The notes under the pieces were generated by a model, which ran no database searches, was not told the origin of the DNA, and saw only the letters and a program-made list of their open reading frames with translations. This document shows positions 26,080-34,179 of a stretch of DNA of 64,000 bases, in pieces. How positions within the stretch are numbered: the stretch's first letter is position 1; each line of letters begins with the position of its first letter. This DNA comes from Dietzia sp032248695 (GTDB taxonomy: Bacteria > Actinomycetota > Actinomycetes > Mycobacteriales > Mycobacteriaceae): NCBI RefSeq assembly GCF_032248695.1, contig NZ_JAVHXC010000003.1, positions 248,001 through 312,000 on the forward strand, read 5' to 3'. A program made the translations under genes and the position numbers.

Positions 26080-26670
26080 ATGTCAGCCGCCCGGACCGCC
26101 TCGACCACTCCGGCCACCCCCGACGCCCGGCGCCGGGTGAATCCGCTCCGCGTCGCACTTCTCATCGGCGGCCTCATCGCCGTGGGCTTCGGGATCGCGG
26201 TCCTGCTGTGGCCCGTCAAGACCGCCGTGGCCGTGACCGGCGTGCTCGCCGTGTACGCGATCGCCGGCGGTCTCGTGTACGTCGCCGTCGCGATCCTCGC
26301 CAAGCGGCACGGGACGGGCAGCCGGATCGGGCACGGCCTGCTCGGCCTGCTGTTCATCCTCGCGGGGGCCTACGCGTTCGCCTCACTGCAGGAGTCGGCG
26401 CTGTTCCTGGCGCTGTTCGTCACCGTCATGATCGGCGTGTTGTGGATCGTGGAGGGCGTCACCGCGCTGTTCACGCTCGGCGACACCGGCTCCACCGCGA
26501 TCACCATCCTCTTCGCGATCGTCTCCGTGATCGCCGGGTTCGCGCTGCTCAGCACCCCGGTGTGGGGCGCGGGCTTCCTGTGGTGGCTCTTCGCCGTCTC
26601 GTTGCTCGTGCTCGGCGTCCTCAACGTCATCCGCGCGTTCCCGTTGAGGGGCGAGGCGTTTCCTGACTGA
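26080..26670 (+). CDS. HdeD/DUF308-family membrane protein
   Basis: 196 residues with six membrane helices in three similar pairs: ALLIGGLIAVGFGIAVLLWPVKTAVAVTGVLAVYAIAGGLVYVAVAIL, GLLGLLFILAGAYAFASLQESALFLALFVTVMIGVLWIVEGVTALF, AITILFAIVSVIAGFALLSTPVWGAGFLWWLFAVSLLVLGVLNVIRAF. This is the DUF308/HdeD family, linked to acid or general stress in enterobacteria and of unknown role in actinobacteria. The start follows GATAGGAG. It is convergent with the formamidase, with 13 bp between stops. Confidence 0.8.
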   Translation: MSAARTASTTPATPDARRRVNPLRVALLIGGLIAVGFGIAVLLWPVKTAVAVTGVLAVYAIAGGLVYVAVAILAKRHGTGSRIGHGLLGLLFILAGAYAFASLQESALFLALFVTVMIGVLWIVEGVTALFTLGDTGSTAITILFAIVSVIAGFALLSTPVWGAGFLWWLFAVSLLVLGVLNVIRAFPLRGEAFPD

Positions 26671-26683
26671 CGCCGGCGACCCC

Positions 26684-28066
26684 TCAGCGCCAGATCCGCC
26701 TGACCGCGTCGCGCAGTGGTCGCACCCGGTGTCCGGCCAGCCGACGTGCCGCCGGCAGGAGCGCGCTCTTGTCCTTGGGGATCGCCCGCAGGACCTCGTC
26801 GTCGGGGAGCCGCGACGCCTCGGCGCGGGGGACGCCGGCGCCCCGCTCGACCTGATGCGGCCCGTCGGGGCCGGGCCGGACGTCGAAGTCGAAGATCGCC
26901 GTGGGGATGTACAGGGTCGCGCACGCGTTGGGGATGTCCACCACGCTGGACAGGCGCCCCTCGACCGGTGCCGCGCCGATGAGCAGGTACGCCTGCTCGC
27001 GGGTGTAGCCGAAGGTGGTGAGGTAGTCGATCGCGTGGAGGCAGGCCCGCTGGTAGGACAGGTACGGGTCGAGGTAGCGCTGCGTGCCCTTCTCGGTGAC
27101 GGAGATGCCGGAGAACGAGATCCAGTCGTCGTACCGGGGCCCTCCCCCGCCGGGGACGAACACCGGGCTCTCGTGGATCCGGTAGGTGTCCATGCCGCCG
27201 GGGATCACGTCGACGTGCAGGTCGATGTACCCGCCCATCTCGATGGCGCCGCAGAAGGTGATCTCGCCGTCGCCCTGGGAGAAGTGCAGGTCGCCTACCG
27301 ACAGGTTCGCGCCGTCGACGAACACGGGGTAGTAGACCCGGCTGCCGGCGGTGAGGTTCTTGATGTCCTGGTTGCCGCCGTTCTCGCGCGGGGGCGCGGT
27401 CTGCGCGGCCTCGGCGGCGACGCGCGGCGCGTCGTCCTCCGCGAGGTGCCCGAGGAGCGCGCCGTCGGGCAGCGGCGGCAGCGCGAGCGGTGGGACGCGC
27501 AGGGGTCTGGTGGCGACCAGCGCGGCCTCCCTCGCGTTCCACTTCGCCAACAGTGCGGGCGACGGCGCGGTCCCCATGAGACCCGGGTGCGGCGCGCCCT
27601 CGAAGCCCACCCCGGGGATGTGGCGGGAGGTGGCGCGACCGCCGCCGAACTCCCAGATCGCCTTGTAGGCGTCGGGGAAGTGGTGGCCGAGGAAGCCGCC
27701 GCCGTTGCGCGGGGAGAAGATGCCCGTGTATCCCCAGCCCTGGCCGGCGAGGGGGCCGAGCTCGTCGGTGGAGGTGGGACCGATGTCCACGATGTCGACG
27801 ACGAGGAGATCGCCCGGTGTCACGCCCTCCACCGCGAACGGTCCGCTCAGCTTGTGGCCGGCGTGGAACGGCGCCCGGAGGATGTCCTCGGCGGAGTCGT
27901 CGTTCCGGATGGCGCCGTCGAACCACTCGCGGCAGTGCACCCGGAAGGTCTGGCCGGGCCGCACCGTCGCGACCGGCGGGATCTCGGGGTGCCACCGACT
28001 GTGGCCGATGAGTTCCTGGTCGTCGAAGGGCTTGTCCGGGTCGAGGGGGAAGATCACGTCGGTCAC
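26684..28066 (-). CDS. fmdA: Formamidase/acetamidase (FmdA-like)
   Basis: Hydrolyses formamide or related short amides to ammonia and the acid. The 460-residue protein starts at GTG 28066, which has AGGAGG four bases upstream; the open frame extends further but without a ribosome site. It keeps the family blocks NDDSAEDILRAPFHAGHKLSGPF, GDLLVVDIVDIGP, GWGYTGIFSPRNGGGFL, PGLMGTAPS, GGNQDIKNLTAGSRVYYPVFVDGANLSVGDLHFSQGDGE and GAIEMGG, all typical of FmdA. Cytosolic. It is divergent from the broken DUF421 gene. No amide transporter or regulator is nearby, so its control is unclear. Confidence 0.9.
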   Translation of the reverse strand: MTDVIFPLDPDKPFDDQELIGHSRWHPEIPPVATVRPGQTFRVHCREWFDGAIRNDDSAEDILRAPFHAGHKLSGPFAVEGVTPGDLLVVDIVDIGPTSTDELGPLAGQGWGYTGIFSPRNGGGFLGHHFPDAYKAIWEFGGGRATSRHIPGVGFEGAPHPGLMGTAPSPALLAKWNAREAALVATRPLRVPPLALPPLPDGALLGHLAEDDAPRVAAEAAQTAPPRENGGNQDIKNLTAGSRVYYPVFVDGANLSVGDLHFSQGDGEITFCGAIEMGGYIDLHVDVIPGGMDTYRIHESPVFVPGGGGPRYDDWISFSGISVTEKGTQRYLDPYLSYQRACLHAIDYLTTFGYTREQAYLLIGAAPVEGRLSSVVDIPNACATLYIPTAIFDFDVRPGPDGPHQVERGAGVPRAEASRLPDDEVLRAIPKDKSALLPAARRLAGHRVRPLRDAVRRIWR

Positions 28067-28263
28067 GGAACCTCCTGGCGTCGCGGCGGGCCGGCGGATC
28101 CGCGGGCGCGGGCGCCGGTGGTCGTGCTCCACCGTGGCCGAGGCCCCCGTCGGCGACAACCGGACGCCGCGGGCGGTGGGCGGTGGCCGCTCGCCGCGGG
28201 CGCGGCCCCGGGTTCCCGGAATCGCCCATACTGGGCGTGGAGGGCGACGACGAGGAGGGCCGG

Positions 28264-28788
28264 ATGCTGGACTGGGCGGAGATCTTCACACCCAGCATCG
28301 CGCTCGCCGAACTCTTCGTCCGCGGCACGGTGGTCTTCCTCGGGCTCATGCTGCTCCTCCGGGTGCTCGGCCAACGCGAGGCCGGAGGCCTGTGACTCAC
28401 CGACCTCCTCGTCGTCGTCCTCGTCGTCGACGCCGCCAGTTCCGGCCTGACCGGTGACACGGACACCATCGGGGACGGGTTCGTCCTCGTCCTGACCATC
28501 CTGTTCTGGAGTGTGGTCCTGGACGCCGTCTCGTACCGGTGGCCACGCCTCGGGAAGATCCTCAAGGCGCGGCCCAAGCCGCTCATCGAGGACGGTCGGC
28601 TCAACCGGCGCGTCATGCGCCGCGAGCTCATGACGGACGTCGAGGTCTTCGCCCAGCTGCGGCTCCACGGCATCGAGGACCTCGAGCGCGTGCACCGCGC
28701 CTACCTCGAGCCCAACGGCATGATCAGCATCGTCCCCGTCCGGGACGACGACACGATCGATCCGCCGGGCAGCCCGATCCCGGAGTAG
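28264..28788 (+). pseudogene. DUF421 (YetF-like) membrane protein broken by in-frame TGA
   Basis: One reading frame encodes a complete DUF421 protein, MLDWAEIFTPSIALAELFVRG through the membrane helices and the C-terminal domain (LKARPKPLIEDGRLNRRVMRRELMTDVEVFAQLRLHGIEDLERV), ending at 28788. It is interrupted at 28393-28395 by TGA, after REAGGL and before LTDLLVVVLV. Relatives commonly have a polar residue such as Ser there, so a single TCA-to-TGA change would explain it. No frameshift is present and both halves look intact, so it is a very recent nonsense mutation, a sequencing error or readthrough. I see no obvious SECIS-like hairpin just after the TGA. Confidence 0.75.
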
Positions 28789-28800
28789 AGCGCCCCGGGG

Positions 28801-29763
28801 TCAGAAGACCGCGATCCCCAGCGCCCGGCGGGCCCGCAGATCCCACAGGGCGACGGTGTACAGGACCCGCAACGGGGCGGGCACCACCACGTCGGCGGCC
28901 CGGGCCACCGCGCTGATGACGCGCCTGCGCCGCAGGTCGGCGGGCCGGATCTCCCACCGCATCTCCTCGCGGGTGCGCCGGGGCACCCCGAAGCGGGTGA
29001 AGGAGTGGTTCACCGGACCCACCGTCCGGGCCAGCGCGGTGCCCAGCCCGAGCAGCTTCCCGGACAGCGGACCGAACCGGACGAGGTCGTCGAGCATCTC
29101 GCGGACCGGGTCGTCGATCCGCGCGGCCTCCATGCCCTGCCGGAAGTACTCCTCGTAGGCCTCCCAGCTCGGCGGCCAGGCGGCGGGGTCCACGTTGAGC
29201 ACGGTCGCCAGCGGCATTCCCAGCGCCAGCACGTGCTCACGCTCGGCGGCGGTGAGCTCGCGGTACAGCAGTTCGTACTGGTCGACGAAGAACCGCAGGA
29301 GGCACACCGCCACCCACAGCTGGAGCTGCTGCGAGTTCCCCGAATACCGCACCGGGGACTGCGGGGTCGAGAACACCTGGGAGTGGATCCTCTTGACCTC
29401 GTCGTGGATGAAGGCCCGGTCGGACTCGCTGCCGATGGTGGCCACCGCCAGGTAGAGGCCGGTGGTGCGGCCCCGCTTGATGGGGTGGCGGTCCACGCGG
29501 CCCGACTCGACCCGGCTCTCGAGCACGCCGTAGCCCACCCCGGGATTGGCCAGCTGCATGATCACGTTGGCCCCGGGCAGCCACGGCCACAGGCCCGTGG
29601 ACAACTCCAGCAGGGAGTCGATCTGCGTGAGGTCCCGCTCGGCCGGGCGGCGCCGCGCCCGCAGGCGGGCGGCCCGCGCCGAGACGGCGGACGGCCTCGT
29701 GGGCGGGGAGCCGGCGGCCGGGAGATCGGTCGTGGGATCGGCGATGCGATGTACCGCGGTCAT
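28801..29763 (-). CDS. MpaB/DUF2236-family oxygenase-like protein
   Basis: 320 residues. The DUF2236/MpaB family includes heme b proteins such as latex-clearing protein. Here the characteristic region runs WPWLPGANVIMQLANPGVGYGVLESRVESGRVDRHPIKRGRTTGLYLAVATIGS, followed by VKRIHSQV and a helix LQLWVAVCLLRFFVDQYELLYRELTAAEREHVL. The family's Arg and His residues that contact heme are plausibly among these. The start at 29763 has GAAGGA about seven bases upstream; the N-terminal 35 residues are polar and disordered. No signal peptide, so probably cytosolic. A TetR gene is divergent, with an inverted repeat between them. The substrate is unknown. Confidence 0.78.
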   Translation of the reverse strand: MTAVHRIADPTTDLPAAGSPPTRPSAVSARAARLRARRRPAERDLTQIDSLLELSTGLWPWLPGANVIMQLANPGVGYGVLESRVESGRVDRHPIKRGRTTGLYLAVATIGSESDRAFIHDEVKRIHSQVFSTPQSPVRYSGNSQQLQLWVAVCLLRFFVDQYELLYRELTAAEREHVLALGMPLATVLNVDPAAWPPSWEAYEEYFRQGMEAARIDDPVREMLDDLVRFGPLSGKLLGLGTALARTVGPVNHSFTRFGVPRRTREEMRWEIRPADLRRRRVISAVARAADVVVPAPLRVLYTVALWDLRARRALGIAVF

Positions 29764-29843
29764 GATGTCCGTCCTTCGCGGTCGGGCCGGGCCCCGGGTT
29801 GGCGCCCACGTCGGCGTGGCACCCACCGTAGGCGCTCCCGCCC

Positions 29844-29867
29844 ATCTGATCAAGAGCGTTGTCAGAT
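29844..29867. promoter_or_regulatory. Operator candidate between MpaB-like and TetR genes
   Basis: ATCTGA (29844-29849) and TCAGAT (29862-29867) form an inverted repeat with a 12-base spacer; inner bases CAA and TTG extend the symmetry. It sits in the divergent intergenic region, the expected site for the adjacent TetR regulator. Confidence 0.5.
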
Positions 29868-29988
29868 TACATCGGTGCGCTCCGGTGCAGGTCCGGACTG
29901 CTACCGTCGGCCCCGGACGGCGGTGCGGACACGACAGGGTGACGCACGGTGCACCCCGGTGCACCACGGGAGCGAGACGGGGGCCGCG

Positions 29989-30702
29989 GTGGCGGACGGC
30001 AACAGGGCGGGGCGGGTGTACGGCGGGCGGTCACCGGCCGAGCGCGAGGCCGCCCGTCGACAGGCCCTGGTGAACGCCGCGATCGACACCCTCGCCGCCG
30101 GGGAGAAGCTCACCGTCCGCGGACTGTGCACGCGCACCGGGCTGACCTCGCGCTACTTCTACGAGAACTTCACCTCCACCGGCGCGCTCGCGGAGACGGC
30201 CTACGACACGTGTGTCGCGGGCATCGCCGAGACGGTCGCCGCGGCGTTCGCCACCCCGCACGACCTCGCCGACCAGATCGCGCACGCGATGAACGCCCTG
30301 GTCGAGAGCCTCGAGAAGGAACCTCGCGCGGGGCACATCCTGTTCTCCCACCGGATCGCCGACCCCCTGATCGCCCGCAAGCGCCAGGAGTCGACCGAGT
30401 TCTTCGCCCAGATCACGGCCGCCACCGCGGGCACGGCCGTCCGGTCCTCGGTGGACGTGGGTCACGCCGCCCAGTTCGTCGTGGGCGGCGTGACCCAACT
30501 GCTGTCCGTCTGGCTCAACTCCGACGACCGGCCCTACACCGCCGCGGGCGGGCTGGACGGGCCCGCAGTCGCGCGGTTGGCCGCCACCATGATCACCGCG
30601 TTGGCCGCCCAGCTGACAGAGGCGCCAACCTCGTCGTCGTCGTCGCCCCAGGACCCCTCCCCGACCACACGGACACCGCCGCCCCGCGGCGACCACGGCT
30701 GA
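29989..30702 (+). CDS. TetR-family transcriptional regulator
   Basis: 237 residues from the GTG at 29989 (GGGGG six bases upstream); an in-frame GTG at 29959 is an alternative. The HTH is AEREAARRQALVNAAIDTLAAGEKLTVRGLCTRTGLTSRYFYENFTSTGAL (about 15-65). The C-terminal ligand domain is helical and ends in a Ser/Thr/Pro-rich tail (SSSSSPQDPSPTTRTPPP). Divergent from the MpaB-like gene with a shared operator candidate, so it probably controls that gene. The ligand is unknown. Confidence 0.8.
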   Translation: MADGNRAGRVYGGRSPAEREAARRQALVNAAIDTLAAGEKLTVRGLCTRTGLTSRYFYENFTSTGALAETAYDTCVAGIAETVAAAFATPHDLADQIAHAMNALVESLEKEPRAGHILFSHRIADPLIARKRQESTEFFAQITAATAGTAVRSSVDVGHAAQFVVGGVTQLLSVWLNSDDRPYTAAGGLDGPAVARLAATMITALAAQLTEAPTSSSSSPQDPSPTTRTPPPRGDHG

Positions 30703-30734
30703 CGCCCGGCGCACCTCGCCGACACCGGGACTCA

Positions 30735-30791
30735 ACCTGCGCCGACCGGCGCCGACCGGACGCGCCCCGGCCACGCACCGTCGGCGCAGGT
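30735..30791. terminator. 12-bp perfect inverted repeat after tetR
   Basis: ACCTGCGCCGAC (30735-30746) pairs with GTCGGCGCAGGT (30780-30791) across a 33-base spacer that itself contains GCCGACCGGC repeats. It lies between the TetR stop and the stop of the convergent small ORF and can serve as a terminator for either strand. Confidence 0.45.
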
Positions 30792-30898
30792 CAGGACCCC
30801 ACCCCGGCCACCTCCAGAACCGCTGAACCGAGGGACAGGAACAGCGACACCACCGGGATGCCGCCGAGGGTCTCGGCAAGGGACGCGAGGGGATTCAT
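30791..30898 (-). CDS. Small hydrophobic peptide, 35 aa
   Basis: A 35-codon frame reading MNPLASLAETLGGIPVVSLF then LSLGSAVLEVAGVGS. It starts with ATG at 30898 and has GGAGAG four bases upstream, well placed as a ribosome site. The peptide is amphipathic to hydrophobic with only two acidic residues and no Lys or Arg. Mycolate bacteria make very short porins and channel peptides (PorA/PorH type, 40-60 residues) with no signal peptide, so this could be a related membrane or cell-wall peptide, but there is no clear sequence match. It may also be chance. It stands alone between tetR and a hydrolase gene. Confidence 0.35.
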   Translation of the reverse strand: MNPLASLAETLGGIPVVSLFLSLGSAVLEVAGVGS

Positions 30899-31059
30899 GG
30901 GACTCTCCGATCCGTCGCGGGCCCGCCGGTCCGGGGCCCGGTGCACCGAACGTAGCGCCCCACCCGTCGGCGCGGGCGCGAATCGATCACGCCCGTAGTC
31001 AGATTCGTGAGGGGGCGGCGGGCGGCCTCGGCCGGGGTCCCTCGCGTCACACTGGAGGC

Positions 31060-31758
31060 ATGACGATCGCGGCGTTGCTCATTCACGGTTTCGGCGGGGA
31101 CCGGGCAATGTGGGACCCGCTCGCCCCGCGACTCGAACGACTCGGGGTTCACACCCACCGGCTCGCCCTGTCCGGCCACGAGGACGACGCCGCGGCACTG
31201 GGGAGCACGCCGTGGACGACATGGCTCGCCGAGATGCGGGCCGCCGTGGCGGACCTGCGCGGCCGCGCGGATCACGTATGCCTCGTCGGCTATTCGATGG
31301 GCTCGACCATCGGCCTGCACGCGTTGGCCGAGCGACTGGTCGATTCGGCGGTCCTGCTCTGCCCGAGCGTGAGCGTGCCGCCCGTGCAGCGGGCTGCCGT
31401 CGGCGTGTTGTCCACGCTGCGGGTGCGCGAGATCCCGCGGCGGTTCGTCGGCACCGGCGACGAGGAGGAACCGGGGCAGGCGTTGCCGGTCGCGGCGCTG
31501 CGGACCAATCTGGAGTTCAAAGCCAGCGCCCGCGAACTCGAGCTGCGCGACCCGGCGCCGACGCTGCTCATCGCCGGCGGCAGCGACGGCGTCGCCGGCC
31601 CGGAGGCGGTGGCCGAGGTCCTGGCCAAGTTCCCCACCGGCACGCACGCGGTCACCCTCGCCGGTGGCGACCACGCCCTGGTCGACGGCCCGTTGGCTGA
31701 TGAGGTGGGCCGACTCGTCGAGCAGTTCCTCGCGACGGTCGGCGCCGAGGCCGACTAG
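31060..31758 (+). CDS. Alpha/beta hydrolase
   Basis: 232 residues with a standard serine hydrolase layout: oxyanion HGFGGDRAMW (about 9-18), nucleophile elbow VGYSMGS (Ser near residue 86), Asp in GGSDGVAGPE (about 173) and catalytic His in GGDHALVDG (about 206). No signal peptide. The ATG at 31060 follows ACTGGAGGC. The reaction is not predictable beyond ester, lactone or carbon-carbon hydrolysis. It is monocistronic; a cobalamin riboswitch begins about 75 bp after its stop and belongs to the next operon. Confidence 0.8.
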   Translation: MTIAALLIHGFGGDRAMWDPLAPRLERLGVHTHRLALSGHEDDAAALGSTPWTTWLAEMRAAVADLRGRADHVCLVGYSMGSTIGLHALAERLVDSAVLLCPSVSVPPVQRAAVGVLSTLRVREIPRRFVGTGDEEEPGQALPVAALRTNLEFKASARELELRDPAPTLLIAGGSDGVAGPEAVAEVLAKFPTGTHAVTLAGGDHALVDGPLADEVGRLVEQFLATVGAEAD

Positions 31759-31834
31759 GGCCGGCCAGGGGCCGGCGACCGCCGCGCGGGGTCACCGCGG
31801 AGAGCCCGTTCCGCCCCCTGTGTTAGCTTTCAGA

Positions 31835-31990
31835 TCGCCAGCATGACCTGCCAAGGTCGCGGGAATCCGGTGAGAGTCCGGAACTGACGCGCAGCGGTAT
31901 GGGCGATGGCGGGGCACGATGCCACTGGATCAGCCGATCCGGGAAGGCGCCCCGGCCGCGTGACCCCGAGTCCGAAGACCGGCTGGCCCT
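31835..31990 (+). promoter_or_regulatory. Cobalamin riboswitch 1
   Basis: The core GGGAATCCGGTGAGAGTCCGG (31861-31881) with CTGACGCGCAGCGGTA, then GCCACTGG (31921-31928), GGGAAGGC (31941-31948) and GAGTCCGAAGACCGGC (31968-31983), are in the canonical order of an adenosylcobalamin aptamer. GCCAGC (31837-31842) and GCTGGC (31982-31987) close it as P1. Downstream, CGGGCC (32018-32023) pairs with GGCCCG (32034-32039) just before the ribosome site, a possible expression platform. It should shut off the following importer when B12 is plentiful. Confidence 0.93.
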
Positions 31991-32058
31991 CGCGGCGCCT
32001 CGCCGCGTGGTCATCACCGGGCCTCGCGAGATGGGCCCGCGACCACGGAAGTACACCT

Positions 32059-33087
32059 ATGCGTTCTTTCAGCATGCTCACCGTCGGCGTTCTCGCCGCG
32101 CTCACCCTCGCCTCCTGCTCCTCCGCCTCGGACGCGGAGACGGACGTCGCCGCTATCGGCCCCTTCGAGAACTGTGGTGAGGAGATCACCCTCGAGGCGC
32201 CTCCCGAGCGCGTGGTCTCCCTCAACCAGGGCTCGACCGAGATCCTGCTCGCCCTGGGCCTGGAGGACAGGATCGTCGGCACCGCCACGTGGACCGACCC
32301 GGTTCTGGAGGAGTTCGCCGAGGCCAACGCGGGCATCCCGCGCCTCGCGGACAACGCTCCCTCGTTCGAGGTGGTCCTGGACACCGAGCCGGACTTCGTC
32401 ACCGCGTCCTTCGGCAGCACCCTCGGCGAGGGCGGGGTGGCCTCCCGCGAGCAGTTCCACGAGCTCGGCGTGGGCACCTACCTCTCCCCTGCCGACTGCG
32501 TGGGCAAGGTCGCCGACGCCGGTGACGGGGTGCGGGAGACCCCGTTCACCCCGGACCTGCTGTACCGCGAGATCTCCGAACTGGCGCAGATCTTCGACGT
32601 GGAGGAGGCCGGTGACGAGCTGATCGCCGACCTGCAGAGCCGCCTCGACGCCGCCGGCGAGCTGGCCACGACCGACGAGGTGACCGCCCTGTACTGGTTC
32701 GCCAACTCCGAGTCGCCGTACATGGCCGGCTGCTGCGGCGCCCCCGGCCTGATCTCCGAGACCCTGGGCGTGAAGAACGTCTTCGACGACACCACCCAGG
32801 AATGGCCGCAGATCAGCTGGGAGGTCGTCGCCGAGCGCGACCCGGACGTGATCGTGGTGGGTGACCTGACCCGCAAGAGCCAGACGGCCGAGACCGCGCA
32901 GGCCAAGATCGAGTACCTCCGCAGCAACCCGGTCACCCGCGAGATGACCGCCGTCCGGGAAGGCCGGTTCATCGCCATCACCGGCGCCGAGATGAACCCC
33001 TCGCTCCGTACGGTCTACGGGGTCGAGACCGTGGCGGCCGGCCTGCAGGAGTTCGGCCTGGTCGACGCGCCCACGACCGGGAACTGA
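32059..33087 (+). CDS. Corrinoid-type ABC substrate-binding lipoprotein 1
   Basis: 342 residues from the ATG at 32059, which gives a lipoprotein signal: MRSFSMLTVGVLAALTLASC, with Cys20 acylated. The frame is open upstream through the riboswitch, which is not coding. The mature protein is a BtuF/FhuD-type two-lobe binding fold joined by one long helix: PERVVSLNQGSTEILLALGLEDRIVGTATW, then FEVVLDTEPDFVTAS and SWEVVAERDPDVIVVG. Two adjacent Cys in MAGCCGAPG are unusual and could ligate a metal or corrin. The riboswitch makes a corrinoid the likely cargo, though siderophore or cobalt-chelate uptake is possible. Confidence 0.87.
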   Translation: MRSFSMLTVGVLAALTLASCSSASDAETDVAAIGPFENCGEEITLEAPPERVVSLNQGSTEILLALGLEDRIVGTATWTDPVLEEFAEANAGIPRLADNAPSFEVVLDTEPDFVTASFGSTLGEGGVASREQFHELGVGTYLSPADCVGKVADAGDGVRETPFTPDLLYREISELAQIFDVEEAGDELIADLQSRLDAAGELATTDEVTALYWFANSESPYMAGCCGAPGLISETLGVKNVFDDTTQEWPQISWEVVAERDPDVIVVGDLTRKSQTAETAQAKIEYLRSNPVTREMTAVREGRFIAITGAEMNPSLRTVYGVETVAAGLQEFGLVDAPTTGN

Positions 33088-33093
33088 CCCGCC

Positions 33094-34179
33094 GTGACGG
33101 TCGCTGACATCCGCGCCGTCGATCTGCCCGCAGCGGAGCAGGCCACCCGGCAGGCTCCGCTGCGGCGGCCCGCGACGGTCCTCGTTCTCTGGCTCGCGGG
33201 GCTGGCGGTGCTCGTCGCCTCCGCCGCCGCCGTCATCACCATCGGCCCCTCCGACCTCAGCGCCTCCGACGTGATCCGCTCGGTCTCGGCGCGCCTGGCC
33301 GGCACCGACTCCGGGCTCACCCGGATCGAGGAGGGGATCATCTGGAACCTGCGCTTACCGCGGGCGTTGATGGCCGCCCTCGCCGGCGCCGGGCTCGGCC
33401 TGTGCGGGGTGATCCTGCAGTCCCTGCTGCGAAACCCTCTGGCAGACCCGTACATCCTGGGGATCTCCTCCGGCGCCTCGACGGGGGCCGTGCTCATCGT
33501 GGTCCTGGGAGTCGGCGCCGGGGCCGTGGGACTCACCGGCGGCGCGTTCGCCGGCGCGCTGCTCGCGTTCGGCTTCGTCATGGTCCTGGCCTTCGCCTCC
33601 GGCGGCACCACCGACCGGGTGGTGCTGGCCGGCGTGGCCGCCACCCAGCTGTTCTCCGCCCTGACCTCGTTCGTCGTCTACATCGCCGCCGACGCCGAAC
33701 AGACCCGTGGGGTCCTGTTCTGGCTGCTGGGTTCGCTGGCCGACATCCGCTGGTCCGACGTGGCGGTCTGCGCAGTGGTGGTCTGCCTCGGGCTCGCGCT
33801 CTGCCTGCTGCACACCTCGAGCCTCGACGCGTTCACCTTCGGCCAGGACTCGGCGGCCTCGTTGGGCGTCGACGTGGCGCGCACCCGTCTGGTGCTGCTC
33901 GGCGCGACCGCCCTCATGACGGCCGTGATCGTGAGCACCTGTGGGGCGATCGGGTTCGTCGGCCTGGTCCTGCCCCACGCCGCGCGCGCCCTGGTGGGCG
34001 GTCGCCACCGCGTGCTGGTCCCGACCACCGCGCTCATGGGCGCGATCTTCCTGGTGTGGATCGACGCGGTCTCCCGCACGGTGCTGGCCCCGCAGGAACT
34101 CCCGATCGGCGTGGCCACCGCGCTGATCGGGGTGCCGGCGTTCGTCGGCCTGCTGCTGCGGCGAGAGTGGACGCGATGA
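33094..34179 (+). CDS. FecCD/BtuC-type permease 1
   Basis: 361 residues, about ten helices. LRLPRALMAALAGAGLGLCGVILQSLLRNPLADPYILGISSGASTGA is the family signature for iron-siderophore/B12 permeases, and CGAIGFVGLVLPHAARALVGGRH contains the loop that contacts the ATPase. GTG start six bases after the binding-protein stop, so one operon. It forms the channel with the ATPase encoded next. Confidence 0.92.
   Translation: MTVADIRAVDLPAAEQATRQAPLRRPATVLVLWLAGLAVLVASAAAVITIGPSDLSASDVIRSVSARLAGTDSGLTRIEEGIIWNLRLPRALMAALAGAGLGLCGVILQSLLRNPLADPYILGISSGASTGAVLIVVLGVGAGAVGLTGGAFAGALLAFGFVMVLAFASGGTTDRVVLAGVAATQLFSALTSFVVYIAADAEQTRGVLFWLLGSLADIRWSDVAVCAVVVCLGLALCLLHTSSLDAFTFGQDSAASLGVDVARTRLVLLGATALMTAVIVSTCGAIGFVGLVLPHAARALVGGRHRVLVPTTALMGAIFLVWIDAVSRTVLAPQELPIGVATALIGVPAFVGLLLRREWTR

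Noticed and set aside
28393..28395. Selenocysteine at the TGA of the DUF421 gene
   Set aside because: DUF421 proteins are not known selenoproteins, the neighbouring residues do not suggest a redox site, and no SECIS-like hairpin follows.
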